DNA of 64,000 bases from Flavobacterium alvei (GCF_002920895.1 NZ_PQVG01000006.1:124001-188000); one strand, 5' to 3'; counted from the first letter of the stretch, positions 55,422 to 64,000 are shown. Numbers and translations are program-made. Notes: a model not told the origin generated them from the letters alone.

Positions 55422-56558
55422 ATGAAAAAAGTACTTTTTATAGATCGCGACGGAACGATGGTTTTAGAGCCAAACGATTATCAATTAGACAGTTTCGAAA
55501 AATTGGAATTTTATCCAAAAGCCTTTCAATATCTAGGAAAAATCGCTGCTGAATTGGATTTCGAATTGGTGATGGTGACCAATCAGGATGGTTTAGGAAC
55601 GGATTCACATCCAGAAGCCAACTTTTGGCCAGTGCACAATTTGGTGATGAAAGCTTTCGAAAATGAAGGTGTTGTTTTTAGCGATGTCCTGATTGACAAA
55701 ACATTTCCTCACGAAAACGTGCCAACCCGCAAACCTGGTACTGCTATGTTGACGAAATACATCAATAATCCTGAATATGATTTGGCAAATTCGTTCGTAA
55801 TTGGAGACAGAATAACCGATGTGGAATTGGCGAAAAATTTGGGTTCAAAAGCTATTTTTATCAGCACGGACGAAGAGTTGGGAAGTGATGAAATTTCGTC
55901 AAAAAGACACGAATTGGATGCCGTTATTGCTTTGCAAACCACGGAATGGAAAACCATTTACGAGTTTTTGAAATTAAAGGAACGTTCGGCTTCCATTACC
56001 AGAAAAACGCACGAAACCGATATTTACATCAACTTAAACCTTGACGGAACCGGGAAAAGTAAAATTGATACCGGAATTGCTTTTTTCGACCATATGCTCG
56101 ACCAAATTGCGCGTCACGGTCAAATGGATCTTGAAATTTTGGTAAAAGGAGATTTAGAAGTCGATGAACACCACACGATTGAAGACACAGCAATTGCCTT
56201 GGGAGAAGTTTTTGCCAAAGCATTAGGAAATAAACTAGGAATAGAAAGATATGGTTTTTGTTTGCCAATGGACGATTGTTTGTCCCAAGTAGCCATTGAT
56301 TTTGGCGGTAGAAACTGGTTGGTTTGGGAAACGGAATTCAAACGTGAAATGGTGGGCAAAATGCCAACGGAAATGTTCTATCATTTCTTCAAATCCTTTT
56401 CGGACGGAGCCAAAGCCAACATCAACATTAAAGCCGAAGGCGATAATGAACACCATAAAATTGAAGCTATTTTCAAGGCTTTCGCCAAAGCAATAAAAGT
56501 AGCCGTAAAACGCGACACTGAGAAGATGATTTTGCCATCAACAAAAGGAATGTTATAA
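55422..56558 (+). CDS. hisB: Bifunctional histidinol-phosphatase/imidazoleglycerol-phosphate dehydratase
   Basis: A 378-residue fusion. The N-terminal HAD phosphatase (motif [12 protein letters not shown], then [10 protein letters not shown] and [14 protein letters not shown]) is followed by the IGPD dehydratase half ([29 protein letters not shown], and the second metal-binding run [17 protein letters not shown]). Both active sites look intact. I begin at the ATG 55422; the ORF from 55362 would add 20 residues overlapping the preceding gene. It is the normal his fusion seen in Bacteroidota and enterobacteria. Confidence 0.96.
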   Translation: MKKVLFIDRDGTMVLEPNDYQLDSFEKLEFYPKAFQYLGKIAAELDFELVMVTNQDGLGTDSHPEANFWPVHNLVMKAFENEGVVFSDVLIDKTFPHENVPTRKPGTAMLTKYINNPEYDLANSFVIGDRITDVELAKNLGSKAIFISTDEELGSDEISSKRHELDAVIALQTTEWKTIYEFLKLKERSASITRKTHETDIYINLNLDGTGKSKIDTGIAFFDHMLDQIARHGQMDLEILVKGDLEVDEHHTIEDTAIALGEVFAKALGNKLGIERYGFCLPMDDCLSQVAIDFGGRNWLVWETEFKREMVGKMPTEMFYHFFKSFSDGAKANINIKAEGDNEHHKIEAIFKAFAKAIKVAVKRDTEKMILPSTKGML

Positions 56559-56568
56559 ATTAGGAAGC

Positions 56569-56646
56569 TTGGAGTTGGAAGCTTGAAGTAAAATATGCTT
56601 TTTCCAACTCCCAACTCCCAACTCCCAACTTCTAACTTCCAACTAA
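56569..56646. repeat. Tandem 7-bp repeat with inverted arm (hisB-hisH)
   Basis: Six 7-bp units (CCAACTC x3, then CCAACTT, CTAACTT, CCAACTA) cover 56605-56646. GGAGTTGGAA at 56572-56581 is complementary to TTCCAACTCC at 56603-56612, giving a 10-bp stem around a 21-nt loop. It lies in the 94-bp gap between hisB and hisH, and the tail abuts the hisH start region. Confidence 0.7.
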
Positions 56647-56652
56647 AAAACA

Positions 56653-57234
56653 ATGAAAATAGTAATCATAAATTACGGAGCAGGAAATATTCAAAGCATT
56701 ATGTTTGCCATCGAAAGATTGGGATACAAAGCGGTTTTGAGCAACGATCCTGACGAAATAAAAGCAGCCGACAAAGTGATTTTTCCTGGTGTAGGGGAAG
56801 CGAGTTATGCAATGAAAATGTTAAAAGAAAGCGGTTTGGACACTTTGATTCCGACATTAAAGCAACCCGTTTTTGGAATTTGTCTGGGAATGCAGTTGAT
56901 GTGCAACCATTCGGAAGAAGGCGATACCAAAGGTTTGGGGATTTTTGATGTAAATGTGGTCAAATTTTCCAAAAAAGTCAAGGTACCACAAATGGGTTGG
57001 AATGTTATTTACAACTTGAAATCAGATCTTTTCAAAGGAATTGCCGAAAAAGAATATATGTATTTGGTTCATAGTTTTTACGCACCAATTTGCGCCGAAA
57101 CCATTGCCACAACAGATTATGAATTGGAATATTCCTCAGCATTGGAAAACGATAATTTCTACGGAACGCAATTTCATCCTGAGAAAAGTGGGGATGTTGG
57201 AGAGAAAATCTTGGATAATTTCTTGAAACTTTAA
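56653..57234 (+). CDS. hisH: Imidazole glycerol phosphate synthase glutaminase subunit
   Basis: A 193-residue class I glutamine amidotransferase providing ammonia to HisF. The N-terminus IVIINYGAGNIQSI is typical; the catalytic Cys77 lies in GICLGMQLM, and the His/Glu pair is in QFHPEKSG. Length is usual. It is preceded by the tandem repeat and followed by hisA after a 72-bp spacer with a dispersed 25-bp sequence. Confidence 0.96.
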   Translation: MKIVIINYGAGNIQSIMFAIERLGYKAVLSNDPDEIKAADKVIFPGVGEASYAMKMLKESGLDTLIPTLKQPVFGICLGMQLMCNHSEEGDTKGLGIFDVNVVKFSKKVKVPQMGWNVIYNLKSDLFKGIAEKEYMYLVHSFYAPICAETIATTDYELEYSSALENDNFYGTQFHPEKSGDVGEKILDNFLKL

Positions 57235-57272
57235 AATTTAAATAGCAAAAATCAATTTCAATGGCAATTTCA

Positions 57273-57297
57273 AATCTAAAATCTGAACTCTAAAATC
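57273..57297. repeat. Copy 1 of a 25-bp identical repeat in the his operon
   Basis: The 25 bases at 57273-57297 are identical to those at 58878-58902 (they begin AATCTAAAATC and end TCTAAAATC). This copy lies in the hisH-hisA gap. Confidence 0.75.
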
Positions 57298-57306
57298 ATA
57301 AATGGA

Positions 57307-58029
57307 ATGAGAATAATACCTGCAATAGACATCATTGAAGGAAAATGTGTTCGCTTGTCGAAAGGCGATTACAATACCAAAATCATATACAACGAAAATC
57401 CGCTGGAAGTAGCCAAAGAATTTGAAGCCCACGGAATCGAATATTTGCATTTGGTGGATTTGGATGGTGCAAAATCAAGCAAAATTGTCAATTATAAAAT
57501 ACTGGAACAAATAGCTTCGCAAACCAAATTAAAAATTGATTTTGGTGGCGGATTGAAAGCCGATTCTGATTTAAAAATTGCTTTTGAAAGCGGTGCCAAT
57601 CAAATTACTGGTGGAAGCATTGCAGTAAAAAATCGTGCTATTTTTGAAAAATGGATTGCAGAATATGGTTCAGATAAAATCATTTTGGGGGCTGATGCCA
57701 ATAACGAAAAAGTAGCGGTTTCAGGCTGGCTAGAAGATTCGAATGAAGATTTGGTGCCGTTTATTCAGGAGTATCAAAATAAAGGAATTCAATACGTAAT
57801 TTGTACTGATATTGCAAAAGACGGAATGTTGGAAGGTCCAAGTTTTGATTTGTATGAAAAGATTTTAAAACAAGCGGAAGGATTGAAATTAATCGCTTCA
57901 GGGGGAATTTCCACTTTTGATGAATTGCCTAAATTAGCTGAATTGGGCTGTGAAGGAACTATTATCGGTAAAGCGATTTATGAAGGAAGAATTTCGTTGA
58001 AACAACTAGAAGAGTTTATAATAAAATAG
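57307..58029 (+). CDS. hisA: Phosphoribosylformimino-5-aminoimidazole carboxamide ribotide isomerase
   Basis: A 240-residue (beta/alpha)8 enzyme. The N-terminus [21 protein letters not shown], the DLDGAK segment, GGGLK, and [20 protein letters not shown] are the expected marks, with the catalytic Asp residues in AIDI and TDIAKDG. It performs the Amadori rearrangement step. The next gene, hisF, is separated by a repeat-containing 99-bp spacer. Confidence 0.96.
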   Translation: MRIIPAIDIIEGKCVRLSKGDYNTKIIYNENPLEVAKEFEAHGIEYLHLVDLDGAKSSKIVNYKILEQIASQTKLKIDFGGGLKADSDLKIAFESGANQITGGSIAVKNRAIFEKWIAEYGSDKIILGADANNEKVAVSGWLEDSNEDLVPFIQEYQNKGIQYVICTDIAKDGMLEGPSFDLYEKILKQAEGLKLIASGGISTFDELPKLAELGCEGTIIGKAIYEGRISLKQLEEFIIK

Positions 58030-58033
58030 ATTG

Positions 58034-58115
58034 TTTCACAAAGAAACTCAAAGAATGCGCAAAGATTCTCAAAGAATTTTGCGTATCTCTGTGAAACCTT
58101 TGTGAATCTCTGTGT
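58034..58115. repeat. Imperfect inverted repeat element (hisA-hisF)
   Basis: TTTCACAAAGA (58034-58044) is complementary, with one mismatch, to TCTCTGTGAAA (58086-58096). Several further CAAAGA units lie on the left and TGTGAATCTCTGTG on the right, so the whole spacer can fold. It looks like a flavobacterial REP-like element. Confidence 0.6.
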
Positions 58116-58128
58116 AATAGAAATAAAA

Positions 58129-58884
58129 ATGCTTACAAAAAGAATAATCCCTTGCCTCGATATCAAAAACGGACGAACCGTTAAAGGCGTTAATTTCGTG
58201 GACTTGCGTGATGCTGGTGATCCAGTGGAATTGGCCAAAATCTATTCGGATGAAGGGGCTGATGAATTGGTTTTCCTTGATATTTCGGCAACGGAAGAAA
58301 GAAGAAGAACCTTGGTTGATTTGGTTCGAAAAGTGGCCGCAACAATCAATATTCCGTTTACGGTGGGTGGAGGAATTTCGGCTGTTGAAGATGTGGAAGT
58401 TTTGCTTCAAAACGGTGCAGATAAGGTTTCTATCAATTCATCGGCAGTGAAAAACCCACAATTGATTAACGATTTGGCACAGAAATTTGGAAGCCAATGT
58501 GTGGTTGTGGCGATTGATGCAAAACAAATTGACGGCGAATGGATGGTGCATTTGGTGGGAGGAAAAGTGCCAACAGAAATTAAATTATTCGATTGGGCAC
58601 AAGAAGTGGAACAACGTGGAGCAGGAGAAATCCTTTTCACCTCGATGAATCACGACGGAACCAAAAATGGTTTTGCCAACGAAGCTTTGGCTAAATTATC
58701 TGAATTAGTCAATATTCCGATAATTGCTTCGGGCGGAGCAGGGAATATTCAGCATTTTGTTGATACCTTTGTCGAAGGAAAATCGGATGCAGCTTTGGCG
58801 GCAAGTGTATTCCATTTCAAGGAAATTGAAATCAAAACTTTAAAAAAAGAACTTAAAAAAAATAACATAGAAGTTAGAATCTAA
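58129..58884 (+). CDS. hisF: Imidazole glycerol phosphate synthase cyclase subunit
   Basis: A 251-residue (beta/alpha)8 cyclase. N-terminal [29 protein letters not shown], and the second phosphate site [15 protein letters not shown] are clear, with the catalytic Asp in CLDIK. It joins with HisH to make IGP and AICAR. The open frame extends upstream to 58102, but the ATG at 58129 matches the family start, so I use it. The repeat copy 2 overlaps its stop codon. Confidence 0.96.
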   Translation: MLTKRIIPCLDIKNGRTVKGVNFVDLRDAGDPVELAKIYSDEGADELVFLDISATEERRRTLVDLVRKVAATINIPFTVGGGISAVEDVEVLLQNGADKVSINSSAVKNPQLINDLAQKFGSQCVVVAIDAKQIDGEWMVHLVGGKVPTEIKLFDWAQEVEQRGAGEILFTSMNHDGTKNGFANEALAKLSELVNIPIIASGGAGNIQHFVDTFVEGKSDAALAASVFHFKEIEIKTLKKELKKNNIEVRI

Positions 58885-58902
58885 AATCTGAACTCTAAAA
58901 TC
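58878..58902. repeat. Copy 2 of a 25-bp identical repeat in the his operon
   Basis: Identical to 57273-57297 over 25 bases. It spans the hisF stop codon (58882-58884) and the start of the hisF-hisI gap. Confidence 0.75.
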
Positions 58903-58912
58903 TAAAATACTA

Positions 58913-59509
58913 ATGAACATAGATATCAAAAGCGCACACGGATTAATTCCTGCCATAATTCAAGATTCAGAAACCAAAAACGTCCTGATGTTGGGCTATA
59001 TGAACGAAGAATCGCTTCAAAAAACAATTGAAACTCAAAAAATAACTTTTTACAGCCGTTCCAAACAAAGACTTTGGACAAAAGGCGAGGAGAGTGGCAA
59101 CTTTTTAGAACTAGTTGATATTAAAAATGATTGCGATGGCGACACGCTTTTGATTCAGGCAAAACCCGTTGGCCCTACTTGTCATACTGGTGCAGATACT
59201 TGTTGGCAAGAGCCTAACAATCAGGAGTATGGATTTATTTCTAAATTAGAAAAAACCATCAAAACTCGCAGAGAAAATGCCGATTCTGAAAAGAGTTATG
59301 TTGCTTCTTTATTTGAAAAAGGAATCAACAAGATTGCCCAAAAAGTGGGAGAAGAAGCCGTGGAAGTGGTTATTGAAGCCAAAGACAACAATGACCATTT
59401 ATTTTTGGATGAAAGTGCCGATTTGCTTTTTCATTATTTGATTCTTTTGCAAGCCAAAGGATTTCAATTGAATGATGTGATAAATGTATTAAAAGGCCGT
59501 CAAAAATAA
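58913..59509 (+). CDS. hisI: Bifunctional phosphoribosyl-AMP cyclohydrolase/phosphoribosyl-ATP pyrophosphatase
   Basis: A 198-residue HisIE fusion. The N-terminal cyclohydrolase domain has LMLGYMNEESLQKT, FYSRSKQRLWTKGEESGN, DCDGDTLL and the zinc-binding cysteines in PTCHTGADTCW. The C-terminal pyrophosphatase domain has KRIAQKVGEEAVE-like KIAQKVGEEAVEVVIEAK and DESADLLFHYLILL. It is the last gene of the operon and ends at a strong terminator. Confidence 0.96.
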   Translation: MNIDIKSAHGLIPAIIQDSETKNVLMLGYMNEESLQKTIETQKITFYSRSKQRLWTKGEESGNFLELVDIKNDCDGDTLLIQAKPVGPTCHTGADTCWQEPNNQEYGFISKLEKTIKTRRENADSEKSYVASLFEKGINKIAQKVGEEAVEVVIEAKDNNDHLFLDESADLLFHYLILLQAKGFQLNDVINVLKGRQK

Positions 59510-59531
59510 AAAATAGTCTATTTTTAGCAAT

Positions 59532-59573
59532 AAAAACCCAATAGTAATGCGAATTTACTATTGGGTTTTTCTT
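59532..59573 (+). terminator. Intrinsic terminator of the his operon
   Basis: AAAAACCCAATAGTAA (59532-59547) pairs perfectly with TTACTATTGGGTTTTT (59555-59570), 16-bp stem with a 7-nt loop, then T-rich sequence. It lies 22 bp after the hisI stop. Confidence 0.88.
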
Positions 59574-59639
59574 TTATATCCAATACCAATCCACTATATT
59601 TACTCATTATTACAAAGTGTAACATAATAGAGTGAAAAG

Positions 59640-61070
59640 ATGCAAACAACTACAATTAAAAACCTCAATAATTTTACTGGAACTGTTTTAATTCCTGTTT
59701 TCGAGACTTATTCTAAAAGTTTAGTGCCAATTGAATTTCAGGGAGTTTCGGTTGCTTCTAAAGTATTTTATGGAAAAAAAGATACACATTATATGATTGA
59801 AAAATATGATTGTGTACATATCTTCATCGGTTTAGGAAAAGAAATTGATTATTCCTCTTTGAAAACTATTTTCCGAAGAATAGCTTACAATCAAAAAGAA
59901 TCTTTTGGTACTAATGTAGCTTTAGTTTTGCCAGAACAATTTTCACCTGAACAAGTAGAAGCCGCTATTTCTGGGCTTTATTTAGGAAGTTATGATTTAG
60001 GACATTTTAAAAAAACAGAGAAACACCCCTTTTTAAATGAAAATTTTGAATTGGCCCTAATTTCCAAGAAAGATATAGCTAACACGATTTCTAAAGCGAT
60101 AAAAATAGCCAATGCTCAATTAGAAACGCTTCGTTTGGTCGATTTGCCACCCAATACTGTTACTCCTAAATACCTATCGAATTGGGCGAATCAAAGTGGT
60201 GAAAAATACGGTTTTACAGTAGAAACTTTAGGTTTTGAGGCGTGTAAAAAAGCAGGTTTAGGTTCTTTTTTGGCTGTTGGAAAAGGCAGCGAAAACGAGC
60301 CTCAATTTGTCATAATGAACTACGTTCCTAAAAATGTGAATGCCAAAACCAAACATGTTGGGTTGGTGGGAAAAGGAATTACGTATGATACCGGTGGATT
60401 GAATATTAAGACTTCGGCTATGCTGGATATGAAATGTGATATGGCTGGAGGAGCAGCTGTTTTTGGAGCTATGCAACTCGTTGCCGATTTGAATTTGCCT
60501 GTAAAAGTCACTGCGATTGTACCTTGTGCTGAAAATGCTGTGGATGCCAAATCCTTTGTAGCCAGTGATGTCATTCATTCCTATAACGGAACTTCGATAG
60601 AAATTATCGACACCGATGCCGAAGGGCGATTGGTTTTAGCCGATGGATTGTCATATTTAATCAAAAATTTCAAACCCGAATATATTATTGATATTGCAAC
60701 ATTAACAGGAAGTGCGATGGGAACTTTTGGTCACGAATGTGCGGCGTTGTTTACCAATAATGAACTTGTTTCCAAAAAACTGCAAGAATCAGGCGATGCC
60801 ATTGGCGAAAGACTTTGGCCGTTGCCGCTTTGGGATTGCTACAAATCCGATATAGAAAGTGAGATTGCAGATGTCAAGAATTATAGCGGAAAACCATTGG
60901 CTGGAGCCATAACAGCCGCCAAATTTTTAGAATATTTCACTGATAATCATAAAGCTTGGGCACATTTGGATATTGCAGGAGTAGCGTTTGGTAACGACGA
61001 ATTTGCCAAAAGCAAACACGCCACGGCTTATGGTGTTCATTTATTGACTAAATTTATTGAGAATTTGTAA
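59640..61070 (+). CDS. Leucyl aminopeptidase family protein (M17)
   Basis: A 476-residue cytosolic metallo-aminopeptidase. The C-terminal catalytic half has GKGITYDTGGLNIKTSAMLDMKCDMAGGAA and the metal-binding IDTDAEGRLVLADGLSY (NTDAEGR-like with Asp in place of Asn). IATLTGSAMGTFGHECAALFT follows. The N-terminal domain is less conserved. It removes N-terminal residues from peptides. It lies 14 bp ahead of the second M1 peptidase, which suggests a peptide-use operon. Confidence 0.92.
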   Translation: MQTTTIKNLNNFTGTVLIPVFETYSKSLVPIEFQGVSVASKVFYGKKDTHYMIEKYDCVHIFIGLGKEIDYSSLKTIFRRIAYNQKESFGTNVALVLPEQFSPEQVEAAISGLYLGSYDLGHFKKTEKHPFLNENFELALISKKDIANTISKAIKIANAQLETLRLVDLPPNTVTPKYLSNWANQSGEKYGFTVETLGFEACKKAGLGSFLAVGKGSENEPQFVIMNYVPKNVNAKTKHVGLVGKGITYDTGGLNIKTSAMLDMKCDMAGGAAVFGAMQLVADLNLPVKVTAIVPCAENAVDAKSFVASDVIHSYNGTSIEIIDTDAEGRLVLADGLSYLIKNFKPEYIIDIATLTGSAMGTFGHECAALFTNNELVSKKLQESGDAIGERLWPLPLWDCYKSDIESEIADVKNYSGKPLAGAITAAKFLEYFTDNHKAWAHLDIAGVAFGNDEFAKSKHATAYGVHLLTKFIENL

Positions 61071-61084
61071 ATAAGTTTGTTTAT

Positions 61085-62740
61085 ATGAAATCCTATTTAA
61101 CTCTAATTTGTTTCTCCTTACTGATTTTCTATAGTGCAAAATCCCAAAATCTTCTTGATGGAAAAGCAGAGGTATTCACCAGACAAGATACTTTAAGAGG
61201 CAGTATTACTAAAGAAAGAGCTTGGTGGGATGTAAAATATTACCATTTAGATGTCAAAGTTAATCCTACCGATAGTACCATTTCGGGTTCGAATACCATT
61301 CGTTATAAGGTTTTGAAATCCTATAATCGAATGCAAATTGACTTGCAAAAACCGATGGAGATTTCCAAAGTGACCCAAGATGGCAAAGAGTTAAAATTGG
61401 AAAGAGACGAAAATGTTTTTTATATCAATTTAGTAGAACCACAAAATGTTGGAGACATAAAAGAAGTTGTTGTTTTCTATGGTGGTAAGCCCAAAATTGC
61501 AGTAAATCCACCTTGGGATGGTGGCATTACCTGGAGCAAAGACAAGAACGGAAAACCTTTTATTGCCTCGACTTGTCAGGGATTGGGTGCCAGTGTTTGG
61601 TGGCCTTGCAAAGACCATATGTATGATGAAGTCGATAATATGCTCATCAGCGTGAATGTTCCCAAGAATTTAACGGATGTTTCCAACGGTCGTTTGCAAA
61701 GTATAATCGATTTGAAAGATGGCACCAAAACCTTCAATTGGTATGTTTCGAACCCAATTAATAATTATGGAGTGAATATCAACATCGGGGATTATGTTTC
61801 ATTTTCAGAAGTTTTCAAAGGAGAGAAAGGCGATTTAGATTGCGAATATTATGTTTTGAGAGATGATTTAGAAAAAGCCAAAATTCAATTCAAAGATGTG
61901 CCACGAATGTTGAAAGCTTTCGAACATTGGTTTGGTCCTTATCCGTTTTATGAAGATAGTTACAAATTGGTACAAGCGCCTTATTTGGGAATGGAACATC
62001 AAAGTTGTGTTACTTATGGCAATGGTTTTCAAAATGGATATTTAGGCAGAGATTTGAGCGGAACAGGTTGGGGATTGAAATTCGATTTTATCATCATTCA
62101 CGAATCGGGTCACGAATGGTTTGCCAATAATATTACCTACAAAGACATTGCCGATATGTGGATTCACGAGAGTTTCACCAACTATTCAGAAAGTCTTTTT
62201 GTCGAATATTACTACGGAAAAGAAGCTGGAGCCGAATATGTTAGAGGAACCCGAAAAGGAATTAAAAACGACAAACCCATCATTGGACAATATGATGTAA
62301 ACAATGAAGGCTCGGGTGATATGTATCCAAAAGGTGGAAATATGCTGCACACTTTGCGTCAAATTGTAAATGATGCCCCAAAATGGAGAACTATTTTACG
62401 AGGTTTGAACAGTACTTTTTACCATCAAACTGTTACCACCAAGCAAATTGAAGATTATTTGAGTAAAGCTGTCGGTTTAGATTTGAATCCATTTTTCAAT
62501 CAATATTTGAGAGCTATTAGAATTCCAACTTTCGAATATAAGTTTCTGAAAGGTAAACTTTCTTATCGTTGGACAAATTGTGTTCCTGATTTCGATATGC
62601 CAGTAAAAGTCACCATAAACGGAAAAACAAAATGGTTAAAACCTCAAGCAGAATGGACGAATCTGCCACAAACTTCTAAAAATTTAAAGTTGGAAGTGGA
62701 TAAGGATTTTTATGTGAATGTTTTGAAAATTGAGTCTTAA
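61085..62740 (+). CDS. Secreted M1 family metallopeptidase
   Basis: A 551-residue exported zinc peptidase. Signal peptide about 1-21 (FYSAKSQ). The aminopeptidase N-type beta domain (YYHLDVKVNPTDSTISGSNTIRY) is followed by GMEHQSCVTYGN and the zinc site HESGH at 339-343, with the third ligand Glu in HESFTNYSE about 18 residues on. The tail is shorter than in the 665-residue M1 protein at 10971. It follows the M17 gene by 14 bp. Its stop overlaps the convergent small gene by 4 nt. Confidence 0.92.
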   Translation: MKSYLTLICFSLLIFYSAKSQNLLDGKAEVFTRQDTLRGSITKERAWWDVKYYHLDVKVNPTDSTISGSNTIRYKVLKSYNRMQIDLQKPMEISKVTQDGKELKLERDENVFYINLVEPQNVGDIKEVVVFYGGKPKIAVNPPWDGGITWSKDKNGKPFIASTCQGLGASVWWPCKDHMYDEVDNMLISVNVPKNLTDVSNGRLQSIIDLKDGTKTFNWYVSNPINNYGVNINIGDYVSFSEVFKGEKGDLDCEYYVLRDDLEKAKIQFKDVPRMLKAFEHWFGPYPFYEDSYKLVQAPYLGMEHQSCVTYGNGFQNGYLGRDLSGTGWGLKFDFIIIHESGHEWFANNITYKDIADMWIHESFTNYSESLFVEYYYGKEAGAEYVRGTRKGIKNDKPIIGQYDVNNEGSGDMYPKGGNMLHTLRQIVNDAPKWRTILRGLNSTFYHQTVTTKQIEDYLSKAVGLDLNPFFNQYLRAIRIPTFEYKFLKGKLSYRWTNCVPDFDMPVKVTINGKTKWLKPQAEWTNLPQTSKNLKLEVDKDFYVNVLKIES

Positions 62741-63138
62741 ATCCCTTGAACTTCAAACAACTGCACTTGACTTTTCAATCTTTCGATGAGCATTCCCATC
62801 ATTCTTTTGTTGAGGCTTGAAGAGTTTTTGATGTACTGCGCATATTCGTCGATGGTGAAAAGTGCGATAATCATTCCTTTCAAGGCATTTCGGAATTTGA
62901 TGTCTTTTTGAATCGCATTTTCGATGGCAGTCAATTTTTTTTCAACTGAAAAAGTATCGAAATGAATTCGATTTTTACCCAAATAATTGATGAACGAAGC
63001 GATAAACAAATCATTTTGTAGCTTCAAAATAGGGCGAAGTACTTCGTTTTGAAATAATTCATCTGCCGAGGATTGAGGAGTTACGATACCAATGGTTTCA
63101 CCTCTAAATTCTTTCAAAAAAACATCTCTTTGATCCAT
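62737..63138 (-). CDS. Small conserved helical protein, unknown function
   Basis: A 133-residue cytosolic protein from the ATG at 63138 (MDQRDVFLKEFRGETIG). Conserved-looking blocks are TPQSSADELFQNEVLRPILKLQ, FINYLGKNRIHF, IENAIQKDIKFRNALKG and LNKRMMGMLIERLKSQVQLF. The pattern is recurrent in Flavobacteriia, sometimes labelled glyoxalase without evidence; I see no glyoxalase metal ligands. The open frame extends upstream to 63219, but that part is low-complexity (FFLFLKKKK) and lies across the divergent promoter region. Function unknown. Confidence 0.78.
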   Translation of the reverse strand: MDQRDVFLKEFRGETIGIVTPQSSADELFQNEVLRPILKLQNDLFIASFINYLGKNRIHFDTFSVEKKLTAIENAIQKDIKFRNALKGMIIALFTIDEYAQYIKNSSSLNKRMMGMLIERLKSQVQLFEVQGI

Positions 63139-63207
63139 CTTTTTTTTCTTTAAAAATAAAAAAAAAGAGATAGAAAACCTTATTTTCGCCAATATAAAAA
63201 AAACAAT

Positions 63208-63597
63208 ATGCGATTTCATACTAGAAAATGGGTAAAACCCGAAGATTTAAACCCAAACGGTAGTTTATTTGGCGGAAAATTATTAGCTTGGATTGACGAA
63301 GAATTGGCTTTATACACTATAATTCAATTGGAAAACTCAAGAATTGTAACCAAGCATATGTCTGAAATTAATTTCAGAAGCTCGGCCCGTCAAGGCGATA
63401 TTATCGAAATAGGAATTGATGTGGTTCGTTTTGGTAAAACTTCGCTTACTTTGATTTGTGAGGCTCGAAATATGATGACACGCGAAACCATTATTACTAT
63501 CGAGAGCACCACGATGGTTAACCTTGGTCCTGATGGTAAGCCAAAAGCGCACGGAAAAACAGAAATTGAATATGTAAAAGACCGTCTAGAGGACTAA
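63208..63597 (+). CDS. Acyl-CoA thioesterase (hotdog fold, YciA-like)
   Basis: A 129-residue hotdog-fold thioesterase. The pattern MRFHTRKWVKPEDLNPNGSLFGG-KLLAWIDEELAL holds the helix of the fold with the conserved Asn/Gly and the acidic residue (DEE). The strand segments follow (SEINFRSSARQGDIIEIGIDVVRFGKTSLTL). It hydrolyses acyl-CoA thioesters and probably forms an oligomer. It is divergent from the small gene at 62737-63138. The tail KPKAHGKTE is typical. Confidence 0.88.
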   Translation: MRFHTRKWVKPEDLNPNGSLFGGKLLAWIDEELALYTIIQLENSRIVTKHMSEINFRSSARQGDIIEIGIDVVRFGKTSLTLICEARNMMTRETIITIESTTMVNLGPDGKPKAHGKTEIEYVKDRLED

Positions 63598-63634
63598 TTG
63601 TTTCAATTCTGTTTTCAAAAATAATTTTTGAGGG

Positions 63635-63919
63635 TTATATTTTTCTTAAATACTTTTTCTCAATATAAAAAGTGGCAAAGGGAAGTAGTGAGGCTCCTAA
63701 AATAATAATCAAAGTTTGGTTATTCCATTCTTGGATTTTTTTTAGCCAAACCGCCAAAAGTACATATCCTATAAACAGCAGACCGTGAGTCATCCCTAAT
63801 GGATTCAACAAACTATGGTAAAGTTCAATATTAGAATGTTTGATATAAAGCATATTAAAGAATAAAACTAAATAAGAGATACCTTCTAGGATGGCGATGT
63901 TTTTGAATACTTTTAGCAT
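63635..63919 (-). CDS. DUF3817 family integral membrane protein
   Basis: A 94-residue protein from the ATG at 63919 with three hydrophobic segments. The family pattern is IAILEGISYLVLFFNMLYIK, GMTHGLLFIGYVLLAVW and a C-terminal LPFATFYIEKK. DUF3817 (YdzA-like) proteins are small membrane proteins of unknown role. The open frame reaches the window edge at 64000, but the first 27 residues do not fit the family, so I use the internal ATG. Confidence 0.82.
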   Translation of the reverse strand: MLKVFKNIAILEGISYLVLFFNMLYIKHSNIELYHSLLNPLGMTHGLLFIGYVLLAVWLKKIQEWNNQTLIIILGASLLPFATFYIEKKYLRKI

Positions 63920-64000
63920 AAAATGACTTTTAATTTTTGGTACGGCAAAACTAATGATTATCGTTGATTTTAAGAATGTCATTTCTGAAACAATTAACAT

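Noticed and set aside
56605-56646. Possible CRISPR-like array in the hisB-hisH gap
   Set aside because: Units are only 7 bp, directly tandem and without spacers; no cas genes are present.
58102-58128. Upstream in-frame start of hisF
   Set aside because: The ATG at 58129 gives the standard [13 protein letters not shown] start; the extension lies within the repeat spacer.
62737-63138. Assignment as a glyoxalase
   Set aside because: The label occurs for similar proteins, but no glyoxalase metal ligands or fold repeats are visible, so I left it unnamed.

Overview
The window comes from a low-GC member of the Bacteroidota, most likely Flavobacterium or a close relative in Flavobacteriaceae. Evidence read from the sequence: strongly A+T-rich DNA, almost no Shine-Dalgarno motifs, several upstream regions matching the flavobacterial promoter pattern TTG-N17-23-TAnnTTTG, signal peptides ending in SQ or AQ, and gene families typical of that group (DUF3857/transglutaminase, DUF4136-like, DUF4251, VF530, HisB fusion, his order G-D-C-B-H-A-F-I). 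I saw no rRNA, tRNA, CRISPR array, transposase or phage gene.

Layout. 1-10.8 kb: mixed housekeeping genes (partial membrane protein, Gfo/Idh/MocA oxidoreductase, pcm, a large transglutaminase-type secreted protein, a Xre-Fic protein, a Gly/Tyr-rich lipoprotein, smpB, a VF530 protein, an outer-membrane protein, a GNAT acetyltransferase and an aldose epimerase). 11-15 kb: a secreted M1 metallopeptidase, then the agmatine-to-putrescine pair aguB-aguA. 15.1-18.9 kb: a pectin-degradation trio (LamG-like protein, GH28, PL10). 19-23.7 kb: DUF808 protein, HAD phosphatase, ilvD, cobA. 24-37 kb: an all-plus-strand run of envelope genes (patatin-Omp85, beta-barrels, an octaheme cytochrome with TPRs, lipoproteins, a K+ channel). 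At least one gene remnant, and probably a second, lie in this run. 37-39.7 kb: SulP permease and PPK2. 40.3-46 kb: a complete RND tripartite efflux operon. 46-49.3 kb: two amino-acid/organic-acid transporters on the minus strand, divergent from pckA. 51.2-59.6 kb: the complete histidine operon. 59.6-63.6 kb: M17 and M1 peptidases, a small conserved protein and an acyl-CoA thioesterase. The right edge holds a DUF3817 membrane protein.

The strongest regulatory feature is a short leader ORF with four consecutive His codons, followed by a perfect 12-bp-stem terminator, just ahead of hisG. This is a textbook-like his attenuator. The his operon also carries an extra AT-rich HEPN-like gene between hisC and hisB, and several of its intergenic gaps hold different short repeats. 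A second regulatory feature lies upstream of pckA: two copies of a 17-bp palindromic sequence 74 bp apart, with a GAAAACGTTTTC palindrome between them. Functional names are family-level calls from motif recognition. No database search was run.
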